Shown: piece by piece, positions 24,795 to 33,261 of the stretch
Position numbering within the stretch: position 1 is the stretch's first letter
Layout of the letters: every line of letters starts with the position of its first letter
Assembly (NCBI RefSeq): GCF_042885655.1
Contig: NZ_JBHVRO010000001.1
Span: 310,001-374,000, forward strand
Source: Psychrobacillus sp042885655
GTDB lineage: Bacteria; Bacillota; Bacilli; Bacillales_A; Planococcaceae
Length of the DNA: 64,000 bases
Direction of reading: 5' to 3'
The notes under the pieces: generated by a model
What the model saw: only the letters and a program-made list of their open reading frames with translations
Databases searched by the model: none
Told to the model about the DNA's origin: nothing
Program-made: the position numbers and the translations under genes

Positions 24795-25705
24795 ATAGAT
24801 TAGCAGTTGAATTGCCAGGACTTTCATTGAAAAACCCAATTATGCCAGCTTCCGGTTGTTTTGGATTTGGGAAAGAGTATGCACAATTGTATGAATTGTC
24901 TAAGCTTGGAGCGATTATGATTAAAGCAACAACGCTTGAGACAAGACTAGGAAATCCAACTCCACGAGTGGCTGAAACACCTGCTGGAATGCTAAATGCC
25001 ATTGGGTTACAAAATCCAGGGCTTTCAAAAGTGATGCAAAATGAACTTCCATGGTTAGAGCAATTTGATGTACCAATAATTGCAAATGTTGCTGGCACAT
25101 TAACGGAAGATTATGTTGCTGTTGCAGAGGCAATTTCAAAAGCACCTAATGTACATGCTCTTGAGTTAAATATCTCGTGTCCAAATGTGAAGCAAGGTGG
25201 AATTACTTTTGGTACAGATTCAATAGTTGCAGAAGAATTAACTAAAGCTGTTAAGGCAGTTTCTTCCGTCCCTGTTTATGTAAAGTTATCACCAAATGTT
25301 ACTAACGTAAATGACATTGCAAAAGCAGTAGAAGCAGGTGGAGCTGATGGTATTACGATGATTAATACATTACTTGGTATGCGATTAGATACGAAAACAG
25401 GGAGACCTGTCATTGCAAATATTACTGGCGGATTATCCGGTCCAGCTATTAAACCAGTTGCTCTTCGAATGGTATACGATGTTGCAAAACAAGTATCGAT
25501 TCCAATTATCGGAATGGGCGGAATCTCTACAATCGATGATGTAATAGATTTCCTATCAGCAGGTGCTAGTGCAGTAGCAGTGGGAACTGCAAACTTTGTT
25601 GATCCATTTATATGTCCGAATTTAATTGATCAGCTGCCAAAAAGATTAGATGAACTTGGAATTAACACTGTGTCAGATTTAGTTGGAAGGAGCCATCGAT
25701 TATGA
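24791..25705 (+). CDS. pyrD: Dihydroorotate dehydrogenase B, catalytic subunit PyrD
   Basis: PyrD oxidises dihydroorotate to orotate using FMN. ATG 24791 is chosen: it overlaps the pyrK stop and TCAGGAG lies about ten bases upstream, giving 304 aa. Class 1B features are visible: PASGCFGFGKEYAQL, the active-site cysteine region LELNISCPNVKQGG, YVKLSPNV, GITMINTLLGM, the GGLSGPAIKPVALRMV segment, and IIGMGGISTIDDVIDFLSAG with AVAVGTANFVDP. The Cys base and adjacent pyrK mark it as the NAD-dependent type rather than the quinone-linked type. Confidence 0.97.
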   Translation: MNRLAVELPGLSLKNPIMPASGCFGFGKEYAQLYELSKLGAIMIKATTLETRLGNPTPRVAETPAGMLNAIGLQNPGLSKVMQNELPWLEQFDVPIIANVAGTLTEDYVAVAEAISKAPNVHALELNISCPNVKQGGITFGTDSIVAEELTKAVKAVSSVPVYVKLSPNVTNVNDIAKAVEAGGADGITMINTLLGMRLDTKTGRPVIANITGGLSGPAIKPVALRMVYDVAKQVSIPIIGMGGISTIDDVIDFLSAGASAVAVGTANFVDPFICPNLIDQLPKRLDELGINTVSDLVGRSHRL

Positions 25706-26412
25706 AAAACAGTCCAATTATCGCATTAGATTTTGCTTCTTCAGAAGATGTATATCAATTTTTATCACCATTCGAACAGTCACTATTTGTAAAAGTTGGT
25801 ATGGAGCTTTATTTACAAGAAGGGCCTTCTATTGTTTATAAACTGAAAGAAATGGGACATGATGTATTCCTTGATTTGAAATTGCATGATATACCAAATA
25901 CGGTAGGTCAAGCGATGAAAGGGTTAGCACGGTTAGGAGCAGACTTAGTAAATGTGCATGCAGCTGGTGGAAAAGAAATGATGATTGCTGCTAAAGAAGG
26001 TTTAGAAGCAGGAACAGCAGCTGGCAAGAAAAGACCTTCTATTATTGCTGTAACACAACTAACATCTACCTCCGAACAACAAATGCAAAAAGAACAACTT
26101 ATTCATAAGACGATTGAAGAGTCCGTCATTCACTATGCAAATTTAGCAAAAAGTGCTCGCTTAGACGGAGTCGTTTGCTCGGTACTAGAAGCGAAAAAAA
26201 TTGCGGAAGTATGTGGTAATGAATTCTTACGTGTAACTCCAGGAATTCGATTAGCAGAAGGAGATGCACACGATCAAGTCCGAGTTGCTACTCCAGTAAA
26301 CGCTAGGAAACTAGGCTCATCTCATATTGTCGTAGGTCGTGCAATCACAAAAGCCGAAAATCCAGTTCAAGCTTATGAAAATATTTTAAAAATGTGGGAG
26401 GAACACGCATGA
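25702..26412 (+). CDS. pyrF: Orotidine 5'-phosphate decarboxylase
   Basis: PyrF decarboxylates OMP to UMP. The 236-aa TIM-barrel enzyme has the N-terminal substrate aspartate in IIALDFASSEDVYQFL, FVKVGMELYLQEG, the catalytic D-K-x-x-D motif in VFLDLKLHDIPNTV, ADLVNVHAAGGKEMM, and the phosphate-binding VTPGIRLAEGD and IVVGRAITKAENP. It overlaps pyrD and pyrE by four bases each, so expression is coupled. Confidence 0.97.
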   Translation: MKNSPIIALDFASSEDVYQFLSPFEQSLFVKVGMELYLQEGPSIVYKLKEMGHDVFLDLKLHDIPNTVGQAMKGLARLGADLVNVHAAGGKEMMIAAKEGLEAGTAAGKKRPSIIAVTQLTSTSEQQMQKEQLIHKTIEESVIHYANLAKSARLDGVVCSVLEAKKIAEVCGNEFLRVTPGIRLAEGDAHDQVRVATPVNARKLGSSHIVVGRAITKAENPVQAYENILKMWEEHA

Positions 26413-27041
26413 CTTTAGAAAATAAAATAGCAAAAGCTCTACTTCAAGTAGGAGCGGTTGAATTAAAACCAAATGATCTTTTCACATGGGCTTCCGGTAT
26501 TAAATCACCAATTTACTGTGATAATAGAATTACGATGTCATCTCCTGCCATTCGTAAAGAAATTGCACAAGGATTAGCAGAAGCAATCGAGAAAAACTTT
26601 CCAGGTACAGAAGCTGTAGCAGGAACTGCAACAGCAGGAATTCCACACGCTGCATGGGTAAGTGATGTACTAGAACTGCCAATGATGTATGTTCGTTCGA
26701 AAGCCAAAGAACATGGTCGTGGCAATCAAATCGAAGGTAAGGTTATCGCTGGACAAAAAGTAGTTGTTATTGAAGATTTAATTTCTACTGGCGGAAGCAG
26801 TTTGATTGCAGTAGAAGCACTTCAAAAAGAAGGATTAGAAGTACTTGGCGTAGTGAGCATATTTACATACGGACTTCCAAAAGCTGAAGAGTCATTCAAA
26901 GAAGCGGGCATCTCATTTGTGAGCTTAACGAATTACGATGCTTTAACGAATGCAGCAAAAGAGGTAGGAACAATTACAGAAGCAGATCTTCCAATGCTAT
27001 CTAAATGGCATAATGATTTGAAAGAAGGATTATTGAAATAA
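26409..27041 (+). CDS. pyrE: Orotate phosphoribosyltransferase
   Basis: PyrE joins orotate and PRPP to form OMP, the step before PyrF. ATG 26409 overlaps the pyrF stop, with GGGAGGA as ribosome site; this gives 210 aa. Motifs are TWASGIKSPIYCDNR, AGTATAGIPHAAWVSDVL, YVRSKAKEHGRGNQIEG and the PRPP-binding VVVIEDLISTGGSSL. It is the last gene of the pyr operon and a terminator follows 10 bases later. Confidence 0.97.
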   Translation: MTLENKIAKALLQVGAVELKPNDLFTWASGIKSPIYCDNRITMSSPAIRKEIAQGLAEAIEKNFPGTEAVAGTATAGIPHAAWVSDVLELPMMYVRSKAKEHGRGNQIEGKVIAGQKVVVIEDLISTGGSSLIAVEALQKEGLEVLGVVSIFTYGLPKAEESFKEAGISFVSLTNYDALTNAAKEVGTITEADLPMLSKWHNDLKEGLLK

Positions 27042-27051
27042 TAGATGAGAA

Positions 27052-27088
27052 AAGGCATTCACTAGTCAACAAGTGAATGTCTTTTTTA
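27052..27088 (+). terminator. Intrinsic terminator at the end of the pyr operon
   Basis: AAGGCATTCACT pairs with AGTGAATGTCTT (one G-T pair) around a short loop, and six Ts follow. Confidence 0.88.
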
Positions 27089-27275
27089 AAAGATAAGAAA
27101 GTATATGGTGTATCATCCGGTGAACCCAATATTTAGATTTTCTGAGAAACTCAGAAGTTTTCTTTGAGCACCTATAGCGTTATTAGATTATTTTTAAACA
27201 TTTAAAGGAATATACATATAATTTGGCGAAGGAAAGTAGTAGTTTCAAATAGTTTATTTTGAGGAGAGTGTACAA

Positions 27276-28082
27276 TTGAATCCATTTGTTTTTGCATGTA
27301 TTTCGCCTCATGGAGGGGAATTAATACCAGAATTAAAGGGAAGCAATCCTAACAGAATGTCGGCAACACGCAACAGTTTGATAAGGATAGGCGAAGGGAT
27401 GGAGAAGGCTAAGCCAGATGTTCTAATTGTTCTTACTCCACATGGTACTCGAATTAATGGTCAATTTTCAATTTCAGACTCTGAAAGAATGGAGGGAACA
27501 GTTGAAGAGAATGATTCCTCGTTTATGATGATGAGGGGTGTTGATAGACATCTTGCAAAGTGCATTTCGGAGGAGGCTACTTTAGCAGGAATTCCAACAG
27601 GTACTATAAACTACGGAACTGCATCAGGACCAATCTCATGCTTACCTTTAGACTGGGGAGCGATTGTACCTCTTCGATTTATGCCAAATGTTCCAATCGT
27701 AGTCATTACTCCTTCTAGAGATATTTCCTATGAAACGCATTTGGAGTTTGGTAAAGTACTAGGAAAAGTTGTCCATGCATCAAAAAAGAGGATAGGGCTA
27801 ATTGCAAGTTGTGACTGGTCACATGCACATGATGAAGCAGGTCCATATGGATATGATCCTGCAGCAAAAATGTTAGATGAAGATGTTGTAACATTGATGA
27901 AACAAAACCAACTTGAAAAAATGGTTGAGTTTGATGCTGACTTTGTAGAAGCGGCAAAACCGGACGGTATTTGGCAAACTCTAATTTTAGCAGGTGCTAT
28001 ACCGCAAGAAGAACGTAAGATAGAATTTTTATCATATGAGGCTCCGACATATTTTGGATTGATATGTGCCATAATAATTTGA
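27276..28082 (+). CDS. LigB-type class III extradiol dioxygenase family protein
   Basis: This 268-aa protein resembles the catalytic B subunit of class III extradiol ring-cleavage dioxygenases and related MEMO-like proteins. Candidate metal or catalytic residues are His in CISPHGGELIPEL (about residue 12), His in VLTPHGTRINGQF (about 55), and His in SCDWSHAHDEAGPYGYDP (about 182-185). The start is TTG 27276 behind GAGGAGAGTG. It has no ring-cleavage pathway neighbours, which argues that its substrate may not be a catechol. It lies alone between the pyr terminator and a bidirectional terminator. Confidence 0.75.
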   Translation: MNPFVFACISPHGGELIPELKGSNPNRMSATRNSLIRIGEGMEKAKPDVLIVLTPHGTRINGQFSISDSERMEGTVEENDSSFMMMRGVDRHLAKCISEEATLAGIPTGTINYGTASGPISCLPLDWGAIVPLRFMPNVPIVVITPSRDISYETHLEFGKVLGKVVHASKKRIGLIASCDWSHAHDEAGPYGYDPAAKMLDEDVVTLMKQNQLEKMVEFDADFVEAAKPDGIWQTLILAGAIPQEERKIEFLSYEAPTYFGLICAIII

Positions 28083-28167
28083 TGTTTTAATACACAATTC
28101 GAATATGTATTGGTAACCCTTATTTTTATTGGTATAACTGTATTTGTACATTAAATACTCCTTTTGC

Positions 28168-28201
28168 AAAAAGAGCCTGGAAATCCTTGCTCTTTTTATT
28201 T
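28168..28201. terminator. Bidirectional terminator between converging genes
   Basis: AAAAAGAGC and GCTCTTTTT form the stem around a 12-base loop. The A-run on the left and T-run on the right would serve both the dioxygenase gene (+) and the membrane protein gene (-). Confidence 0.75.
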
Positions 28202-28230
28202 TTCTATTTACAACCTTCTCATAGTAACTT

Positions 28231-28551
28231 TTAGAAATAACTTCTGTAATAATAAAGCACTGCTGCAATTGCTATGATGGTGTAAGCCAAGGATGTAAAG
28301 AAAGCAATATTAGGTGAAAACTCAAACTTTTGGCTCTCCATTCTAATACCTGTGGAACCTTGAATGGACATATGCAAGTGGCGAGAACCAAAACCACCCT
28401 TAGAAGTAAAAAACCTAATAATAATGGTAACTGCTAATCCGATAAAAAATGAATAGTCCAAGAATTTTGTATGTGTGAAAAACGATATTCCAAAACTCAA
28501 ACTTAATAGTACTAATAAAGTTATAACGATGTTTATTAATCTTCGTTTCAT
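28231..28551 (-). CDS. Small membrane protein, possibly DUF3899-like
   Basis: This encodes 106 aa with three hydrophobic segments: about residues 6-24 (INIVITLLVLLSLSFGISFF), 31-48 (DYSFFIGLAVTIIIRFF), and 80-101 (NIAFFTSLAYTIIAIAAVLYYY). A basic, glycine-rich loop (TSKGGFGSRHLHMS) lies between helices 2 and 3. AAAAAGGAGAAC precedes the ATG on the minus strand, which supports a real gene. Length and topology resemble a small Bacillus family (DUF3899), but I am not certain of that match. No function can be inferred. Confidence 0.7.
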   Translation of the reverse strand: MKRRLINIVITLLVLLSLSFGISFFTHTKFLDYSFFIGLAVTIIIRFFTSKGGFGSRHLHMSIQGSTGIRMESQKFEFSPNIAFFTSLAYTIIAIAAVLYYYRSYF

Positions 28552-28962
28552 ATTGACTAGTTCTCCTTTTTGATTCTAGTAATTTATCTAAATATATATA
28601 CGGATAAATACACAATTAGTTTCGCGAATATTCTGTTCTTTTGTTCAACTTATCTGTCCAAGTTGTTGAATGTAAAAATAAACCTTCCTTTGCAAAGGTC
28701 GCCTCATTTATGCTTATACTACTTTAATGTGTTATTACAAAATGGAACCCACTACGCTCCCATTGTTTATACAATGATTGTCTGCAACTCGCCGCTCCCT
28801 CGAACTTCTTTTTCTATCTTCATCTAAAAAAACAACGATCATACTTAAGACACATAAAATTACTGTTTCGAGATTGCCAAGAGCATTTTAGGGTAATATA
28901 TGAAGACATTGAATAAAATAAGATATAATCGGTATTTTATACATAGCAAAAGGGGAAATAAC
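28552..28962. other. Intergenic region, no supported gene
   Basis: An AT-rich stretch between divergent genes. A possible sigma-A promoter for the hydrolase gene is TTGCCA (28874-28879), 17 bases, TATATG (28897-28902). A frame at 28570-28827 has no ribosome site and an unlikely composition, so I do not call it. I see no repeat or RNA structure of note. Confidence 0.4.
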
Positions 28963-29937
28963 ATGTTTAGACGTAAAACAGCTCGCATCAAAACTGAAAA
29001 TGGTATTGCTGAACTTAAAGCAATTGCAATAGGTGGTGTGCAGCAGTGGATTTCTATTAGAGGAGAAGATAAAAGGATGCCAGTCTTGCTCTTTTTACAT
29101 GGGGGTCCAGGAACAAGTCAGATGGCACTTATTGGTGATTATCAGGAGGAGTTAGAAAAACATTTCATCGTTGTCAACTGGGATCAAAGGGGAGCAGGTT
29201 TGTCCTATACAAAACAAGTCACCAAAGAATCAATGACAATTAAGCAATTTTTAAATGACACTATTGAATTAACCAACTATTTGAGAAAAGAGTTCCAGCA
29301 GGAGAAAATATATATAGTAGGGCACTCATGGGGAACAATATTAGGATTACTCGCGATAAACGAACATCCTGAATTATATCATCATTATTTTGGGGTATCT
29401 CAAGTATTAAGTATGAGCAAGGTAGAAGAACTCTCCTATCGATTGATATTAGAAAAAGCAAGAAAACACAATCATCGGAAAGCAATTATCCAGCTAACAG
29501 AGATGGGAAAACCACCTTGGACTAGCTTGAAATACAATAGAATCCACCAAAAGTATTTAGAAATATTTAAAAGTGGAATTTCTCGTGATGGAATACTGTT
29601 GAAAACCTTTGTGAAAAAAATGTTCAAAAGCAGTGAATATACATTTTTAGATATGATTCGTTTCATTAAAGGGCAATATTTTAGCAATAAAAATCTTATG
29701 GATGAAGTGAGAAGTCTAGATTTAAGTGAAATAATCCGAATTGTGAAAGTTCCAATTACGCTTATGGTAGGAAGACATGATTTAACTACACCCGCTGAAC
29801 CAACGAAAATTTGGTTTGATTTACTTCAAGCGAAAGATAAAGAATGGGTTTGGTTTGAGCATTCCGCTCACTCTCCACTGTTTGAGGAGAATCAAAAGTT
29901 CATTGATTTAGTATTAGCAAAAGCAGGAAGTCAATAG
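28963..29937 (+). CDS. Alpha/beta hydrolase, proline iminopeptidase-like
   Basis: This is a 324-aa cytoplasmic alpha/beta hydrolase. It has the oxyanion motif LFLHGGPGTSQMA, then VVNWDQRGAGLSYT, the nucleophile serine in YIVGHSWGTILGLL, the acid in VGRHDLTTPAEP and the histidine in EHSAHSPLFEEN. The HGGPG plus DQRG pair is typical of the prolyl iminopeptidase / tricorn-interacting peptidase group (peptidase family S33). ATG 28963 is chosen because AAAGGGGAAAT lies directly upstream; an earlier ATG at 28900 has none. A monocistronic gene with a terminator after it. The substrate is unknown. Confidence 0.88.
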   Translation: MFRRKTARIKTENGIAELKAIAIGGVQQWISIRGEDKRMPVLLFLHGGPGTSQMALIGDYQEELEKHFIVVNWDQRGAGLSYTKQVTKESMTIKQFLNDTIELTNYLRKEFQQEKIYIVGHSWGTILGLLAINEHPELYHHYFGVSQVLSMSKVEELSYRLILEKARKHNHRKAIIQLTEMGKPPWTSLKYNRIHQKYLEIFKSGISRDGILLKTFVKKMFKSSEYTFLDMIRFIKGQYFSNKNLMDEVRSLDLSEIIRIVKVPITLMVGRHDLTTPAEPTKIWFDLLQAKDKEWVWFEHSAHSPLFEENQKFIDLVLAKAGSQ

Positions 29938-29964
29938 AAGAAAATGAATGAAATTGTCAAAAAA

Positions 29965-30001
29965 ATAAGCAATGCTCGTATTAACAAGCATTGCTTACTT
30001 A
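29965..30001. terminator. Bidirectional terminator between converging genes
   Basis: TAAGCAATGCT and AGCATTGCTTA form the stem. An A-run precedes it and a T-rich tract follows, fitting the hydrolase gene (+) and the CofE-like gene (-). Confidence 0.8.
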
Positions 30002-31192
30002 TTATTTCGTATAGTTATCAAAATACCCTTGTATAAAGATAATAGGTGTTCCTTTATCTCCACTTCCAGAAGTTAAATCAGATAGAGAGCCGATTAAATC
30101 TGTAAGCTTTCTAGGTGTTGTTCCTTGTGCTTCCATTGCTCCAACAAGGTCTTCATTTTTATTCGTAATGTATTGCGCCACTGCTTGTTGAAGTTCTTCG
30201 CCTCTTAAATGAGCAAAGTTATTATCAGCTAGATATTTTAATTTTATTTCATTTGGTGTGCCATCAAGACCAGCTGTATATGCTGGTGAAACTACAGGAT
30301 CTGCAAGTTCCCAAATTTTCCCTACAGGATCTTTGAATGCTCCATCTCCATAAATCATCACTTCTATATTTTTGCCTGTTTTTTCTTTTAACATCTGCTG
30401 AATATTATCTACGATAGGTTGACAATTACGTGGGAAAAGTTTCACACTATCTTCAGTAGATTTATTTGAACCTAATAGACCGTATGCTTCATTAAATCCA
30501 CTGCCATCAATTGACTCTGATAATATGTTATCAAGGCTGAAGATTTTATCTCCACCATTTGCTTTTAATATTCTCTTCGTTCTAAATCTTGTATGTATAT
30601 CACATGTAAGAACGTTTTTTGTATAATCTAAAATAGTTTTAGGGTTATTGGAGAATATAACTTCACATTCCACACCATATTCTTCAATTAGTGATTTATA
30701 ATAATCGATATAGTCAACACCAGTGAATGGATGATTGTTATATCCAAAATGATCACGGAATTGTTTTTCTGTTAACACATCTGTCCAAGGATTAACTCCT
30801 TTTTCATCAAGCATATCTAAATCCACTAAGTGATTACCAACTTCATCAGATGGATAGCTAAGCATTAAAACGATTTTTTTAGCGCCTTTTGCAATACCAC
30901 GTAGACAAATTGCAAAACGATTACGACTTAAAATAGGGAAAATGACGCCAATTGTATCTTCTCCGAATTTAGCGCTCACGTCTTTCGCAATATTATCAAT
31001 TGTAGCGTAATTCCCTTGCGCACGAGCAACGATTGACTCAGTTACTGTAACGATGTTTTGATCTTGAAAATGGAAACCTTCTACTTCTGCTGCTTTTAAT
31101 ACGCTATCTACTACGATTTCTTCAATTTTGTCTCCTTGATTGATGATTGGACAACGAAGACCTCTTACAACTGTTCCAACTACTCTTTCCAA
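30002..31192 (-). CDS. Coenzyme F420-0:L-glutamate ligase (CofE/FbiB-like) family protein
   Basis: This is a 396-aa protein that I assign to the F420 ligase superfamily. Support comes from the N-terminal pattern RCPIINQGDKIEEIVVDSVL followed by IVTVTESIVARAQGNY, which fits the CofE-type loop where metal and GTP bind. Other distinct stretches are VIFPILSRNRFAICLRGIAKGAKK, YPSDEVGNHLVDL and VMIYGDGAFKDPVGKIWELADP. Bacilli of this kind do not use coenzyme F420 as far as I know, so the true product is probably a different gamma-glutamyl or amide-linked metabolite. It faces a LysR gene across 120 bases, which suggests regulation by that protein. Confidence 0.65.
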   Translation of the reverse strand: MERVVGTVVRGLRCPIINQGDKIEEIVVDSVLKAAEVEGFHFQDQNIVTVTESIVARAQGNYATIDNIAKDVSAKFGEDTIGVIFPILSRNRFAICLRGIAKGAKKIVLMLSYPSDEVGNHLVDLDMLDEKGVNPWTDVLTEKQFRDHFGYNNHPFTGVDYIDYYKSLIEEYGVECEVIFSNNPKTILDYTKNVLTCDIHTRFRTKRILKANGGDKIFSLDNILSESIDGSGFNEAYGLLGSNKSTEDSVKLFPRNCQPIVDNIQQMLKEKTGKNIEVMIYGDGAFKDPVGKIWELADPVVSPAYTAGLDGTPNEIKLKYLADNNFAHLRGEELQQAVAQYITNKNEDLVGAMEAQGTTPRKLTDLIGSLSDLTSGSGDKGTPIIFIQGYFDNYTK

Positions 31193-31247
31193 TATAATCG
31201 CTCCTTACAAGCTTAAAAGTGTATATATATTTCGTAACTACTTGTAC

Positions 31248-31269
31248 TATACATTGTTTTAGTGGTATA
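31248..31269. promoter_or_regulatory. Candidate LysR-type operator
   Basis: TATAC-N12-GTATA lies in the gap between the divergent CofE-like and LysR genes. It extends to ACTATAC and GTATAAGT with a one-base offset. Position and partial symmetry fit a LysR regulator site, but the motif is short. Confidence 0.35.
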
Positions 31270-31312
31270 AGTAAAATGAATATACATAATGGTGGGTATA
31301 AGGAGAGCTTAT

Positions 31313-32197
31313 ATGATAAGTAAATTAGATTTGTATAAAGTATTTTGTAAGGTAGGTAAAAGTGAAAGTTTTTCTAAGGCCGCAAAAGAGCTCTATATGA
31401 CACAGCCTGCTGTCAGTCAAGCAATCATGCAATTAGAAAGAGAACTAGATATACGTCTCTTTAATAGAACACCTAAAGGAGTATCTTTAACCAATGAAGG
31501 GAAACTATTATTTGAGTATGCTAATTCTGCATTAAATTTAATCCATGTAGGAGAAGAGAAAATTTTAGAGTCTAAGAATTTAACTACGGGTGAATTAACG
31601 ATAGGAGTAGGGGATACGATATCAAAATACTTTCTTCTACCATATTTAGAAGCATTTCATAACAAGTATCCTAATATAAAATTCAAGATTGTGAACGGTA
31701 CTACATTAGAGTTGTGTGCTATCTTAAAATCCGGAACTGTAGATATTGCTATCTGTAATTTTCCCATTGATGACCCAACATTAGAACTAATTCCGTGTAT
31801 TGAAGTTCAAGACATTTTTGTTTGCGGAGAAAAATATAAACATTTTTTATCATGGCCAATAAAATTAGATGAATTAGTTAAACTTCCATTAATTTTATTA
31901 GAACAAAAATCAATTTCTAGAAAATATGTCGATGAATATTTATTAGATAGAGGCATTAAAATCGCACCGGAATTTGAATTAGGCTCTCATGACCTTTTGT
32001 TGGAATTTGCTAAAATAAATTTAGGGATAGCATGTGTGACGAAAGAATTTTCTCAAGATTATCTAAATAAAGGATTACTATATGAAGTAAAAATGGTAGA
32101 AGAAATACCGAGTAGAAATATTGGTGTGTGTTTTTTGAAAAGTGTTTCTCTATCCCCAGCTTCCACGAAATTTGTAGAAATAATAGAAAATAAATAG
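31313..32197 (+). CDS. LysR family transcriptional regulator
   Basis: This is a 294-aa LysR-type regulator. The N-terminal winged helix-turn-helix reads YKVFCKVGKSESFSKAAKEL, then TQPAVSQAIMQLERELDIRLF and NRTPKGVSLTNEG. The effector domain follows from about residue 90 (GELTIGVGDTISKYFLLPYL; KSGTVDIAICNFP), the usual type 2 periplasmic-binding-like fold. I start at ATG 31313 because AAGGAG lies seven bases upstream; an earlier ATG has no ribosome site. It is divergent from the CofE-like gene, its most likely target. The effector is unknown. Confidence 0.92.
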   Translation: MISKLDLYKVFCKVGKSESFSKAAKELYMTQPAVSQAIMQLERELDIRLFNRTPKGVSLTNEGKLLFEYANSALNLIHVGEEKILESKNLTTGELTIGVGDTISKYFLLPYLEAFHNKYPNIKFKIVNGTTLELCAILKSGTVDIAICNFPIDDPTLELIPCIEVQDIFVCGEKYKHFLSWPIKLDELVKLPLILLEQKSISRKYVDEYLLDRGIKIAPEFELGSHDLLLEFAKINLGIACVTKEFSQDYLNKGLLYEVKMVEEIPSRNIGVCFLKSVSLSPASTKFVEIIENK

Positions 32198-32234
32198 CTA
32201 TGACAATAAAATCTTATGACATTAATATGAAAAA

Positions 32235-32283
32235 GCTTGAACTGGTTACCTTTCAAAATGGTACTAGTTCAAGTTTTTTTTAG
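32235..32283 (+). terminator. Intrinsic terminator after the LysR gene
   Basis: CTTGAACTGGTTACC and GGTACTAGTTCAAG form a long stem with two mismatches, followed by nine Ts. Confidence 0.85.
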
Positions 32284-32482
32284 ACTATCTACTTGATAAA
32301 CACATATTTTTCAACATCTATTTCTCTAACTTCATAAAAGCGAATCAGTAAAATGAATCTTTTCTTTCTTTTGAAATTGCAATAGAGAAAATTATTCCAG
32401 TGATTCTGTTTTATTGAATAAAAAAAATAAAAAAAGAACATGCTTGGTTCAGATGGGATTACCTACTAAAGGAGGAATGAAT

Positions 32483-33247
32483 ATGGCAGTTAATAAAAAC
32501 GGATTATCACGGCGCGACTTTCTGAAGACGACAGGTATTGCCACAGGTGCTCTTGTTGGTGGGGGGATTATTGGTGGCCTTGTCGGGTACAACGTCAACA
32601 AGCCAGGAGGGAAAGTTGAACATACCGAGACGCACGGTGGCGGTGGTGGAAACGCTGCAACACAAGATATAAACCGAGGATTAATGTTTTTCACAAATCA
32701 AAACGAATTCCATGTACTTTCACAGGCAGTAGAAAGAATTTTTCCAGAAGATGATCTTGGTCCAGGTGCGATTGGTTTAGGAGTTCCTTATTTTATAGAT
32801 AACCAGTTAGCTGGAAATTACGGAAGCAATGCAAAAGAGTATATGCAAGGACCTTTTTTTCCTGGTGAACCTACACAAGGCTATCAAAGTCGATTAACAC
32901 GTGCACAAATATTTAGACAAGGAATTGCAAAAATGGATGAAGAAGCACAAAAACGATTTAAAAAAGGATTTGGTGAATTGGATGGGAAGCAAATGGATCA
33001 AATTTTAACTTCTTTCCAAAAAAATGAAATAAATATGAAAGGTGTTACATCGCAGTTTTTCTTTAAACTCCTTCGCTCATCAACGCTTGAAGGCGCCTAC
33101 GCAGATCCAATATATAACGGCAATGTGAATATGGATGGATGGCGCATGAAGGGATTTCCGGGTCATCAAATGGCGTATATTAATGTAATTGAAGATGAGA
33201 AGTATCAAAAAATTGAACCACAATCGATTAGTAGCATGCAGCACTAA
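32483..33247 (+). CDS. Gluconate 2-dehydrogenase subunit 3 family protein with Tat signal
   Basis: This is a 254-aa small subunit of a flavoprotein dehydrogenase. The twin-arginine signal LSRRDFLKTTGIATGALVGG is at residues 8-27, followed by a glycine-rich tether. The mature part has the subunit-3 pattern FTNQNEFHVLSQAVERIFPEDDLGPGAIGLGVPYFID and ends with the region GWRMKGFPGHQMAYINVIE. The subunit normally binds and escorts the GMC flavoprotein across the membrane. ATG 32483 is chosen from AAAGGAGG seven bases upstream. It is the first gene of a unit with the GMC, tatA and tatC genes. Confidence 0.88.
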   Translation: MAVNKNGLSRRDFLKTTGIATGALVGGGIIGGLVGYNVNKPGGKVEHTETHGGGGGNAATQDINRGLMFFTNQNEFHVLSQAVERIFPEDDLGPGAIGLGVPYFIDNQLAGNYGSNAKEYMQGPFFPGEPTQGYQSRLTRAQIFRQGIAKMDEEAQKRFKKGFGELDGKQMDQILTSFQKNEINMKGVTSQFFFKLLRSSTLEGAYADPIYNGNVNMDGWRMKGFPGHQMAYINVIEDEKYQKIEPQSISSMQH

Positions 33248-33261
33248 GGAGGGAAATATGA

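Noticed and set aside
28570..28827. 85-codon plus-strand frame in the gap before the alpha/beta hydrolase
   Set aside because: No ribosome site, odd amino-acid composition and no family resemblance; it looks like random AT-rich DNA.
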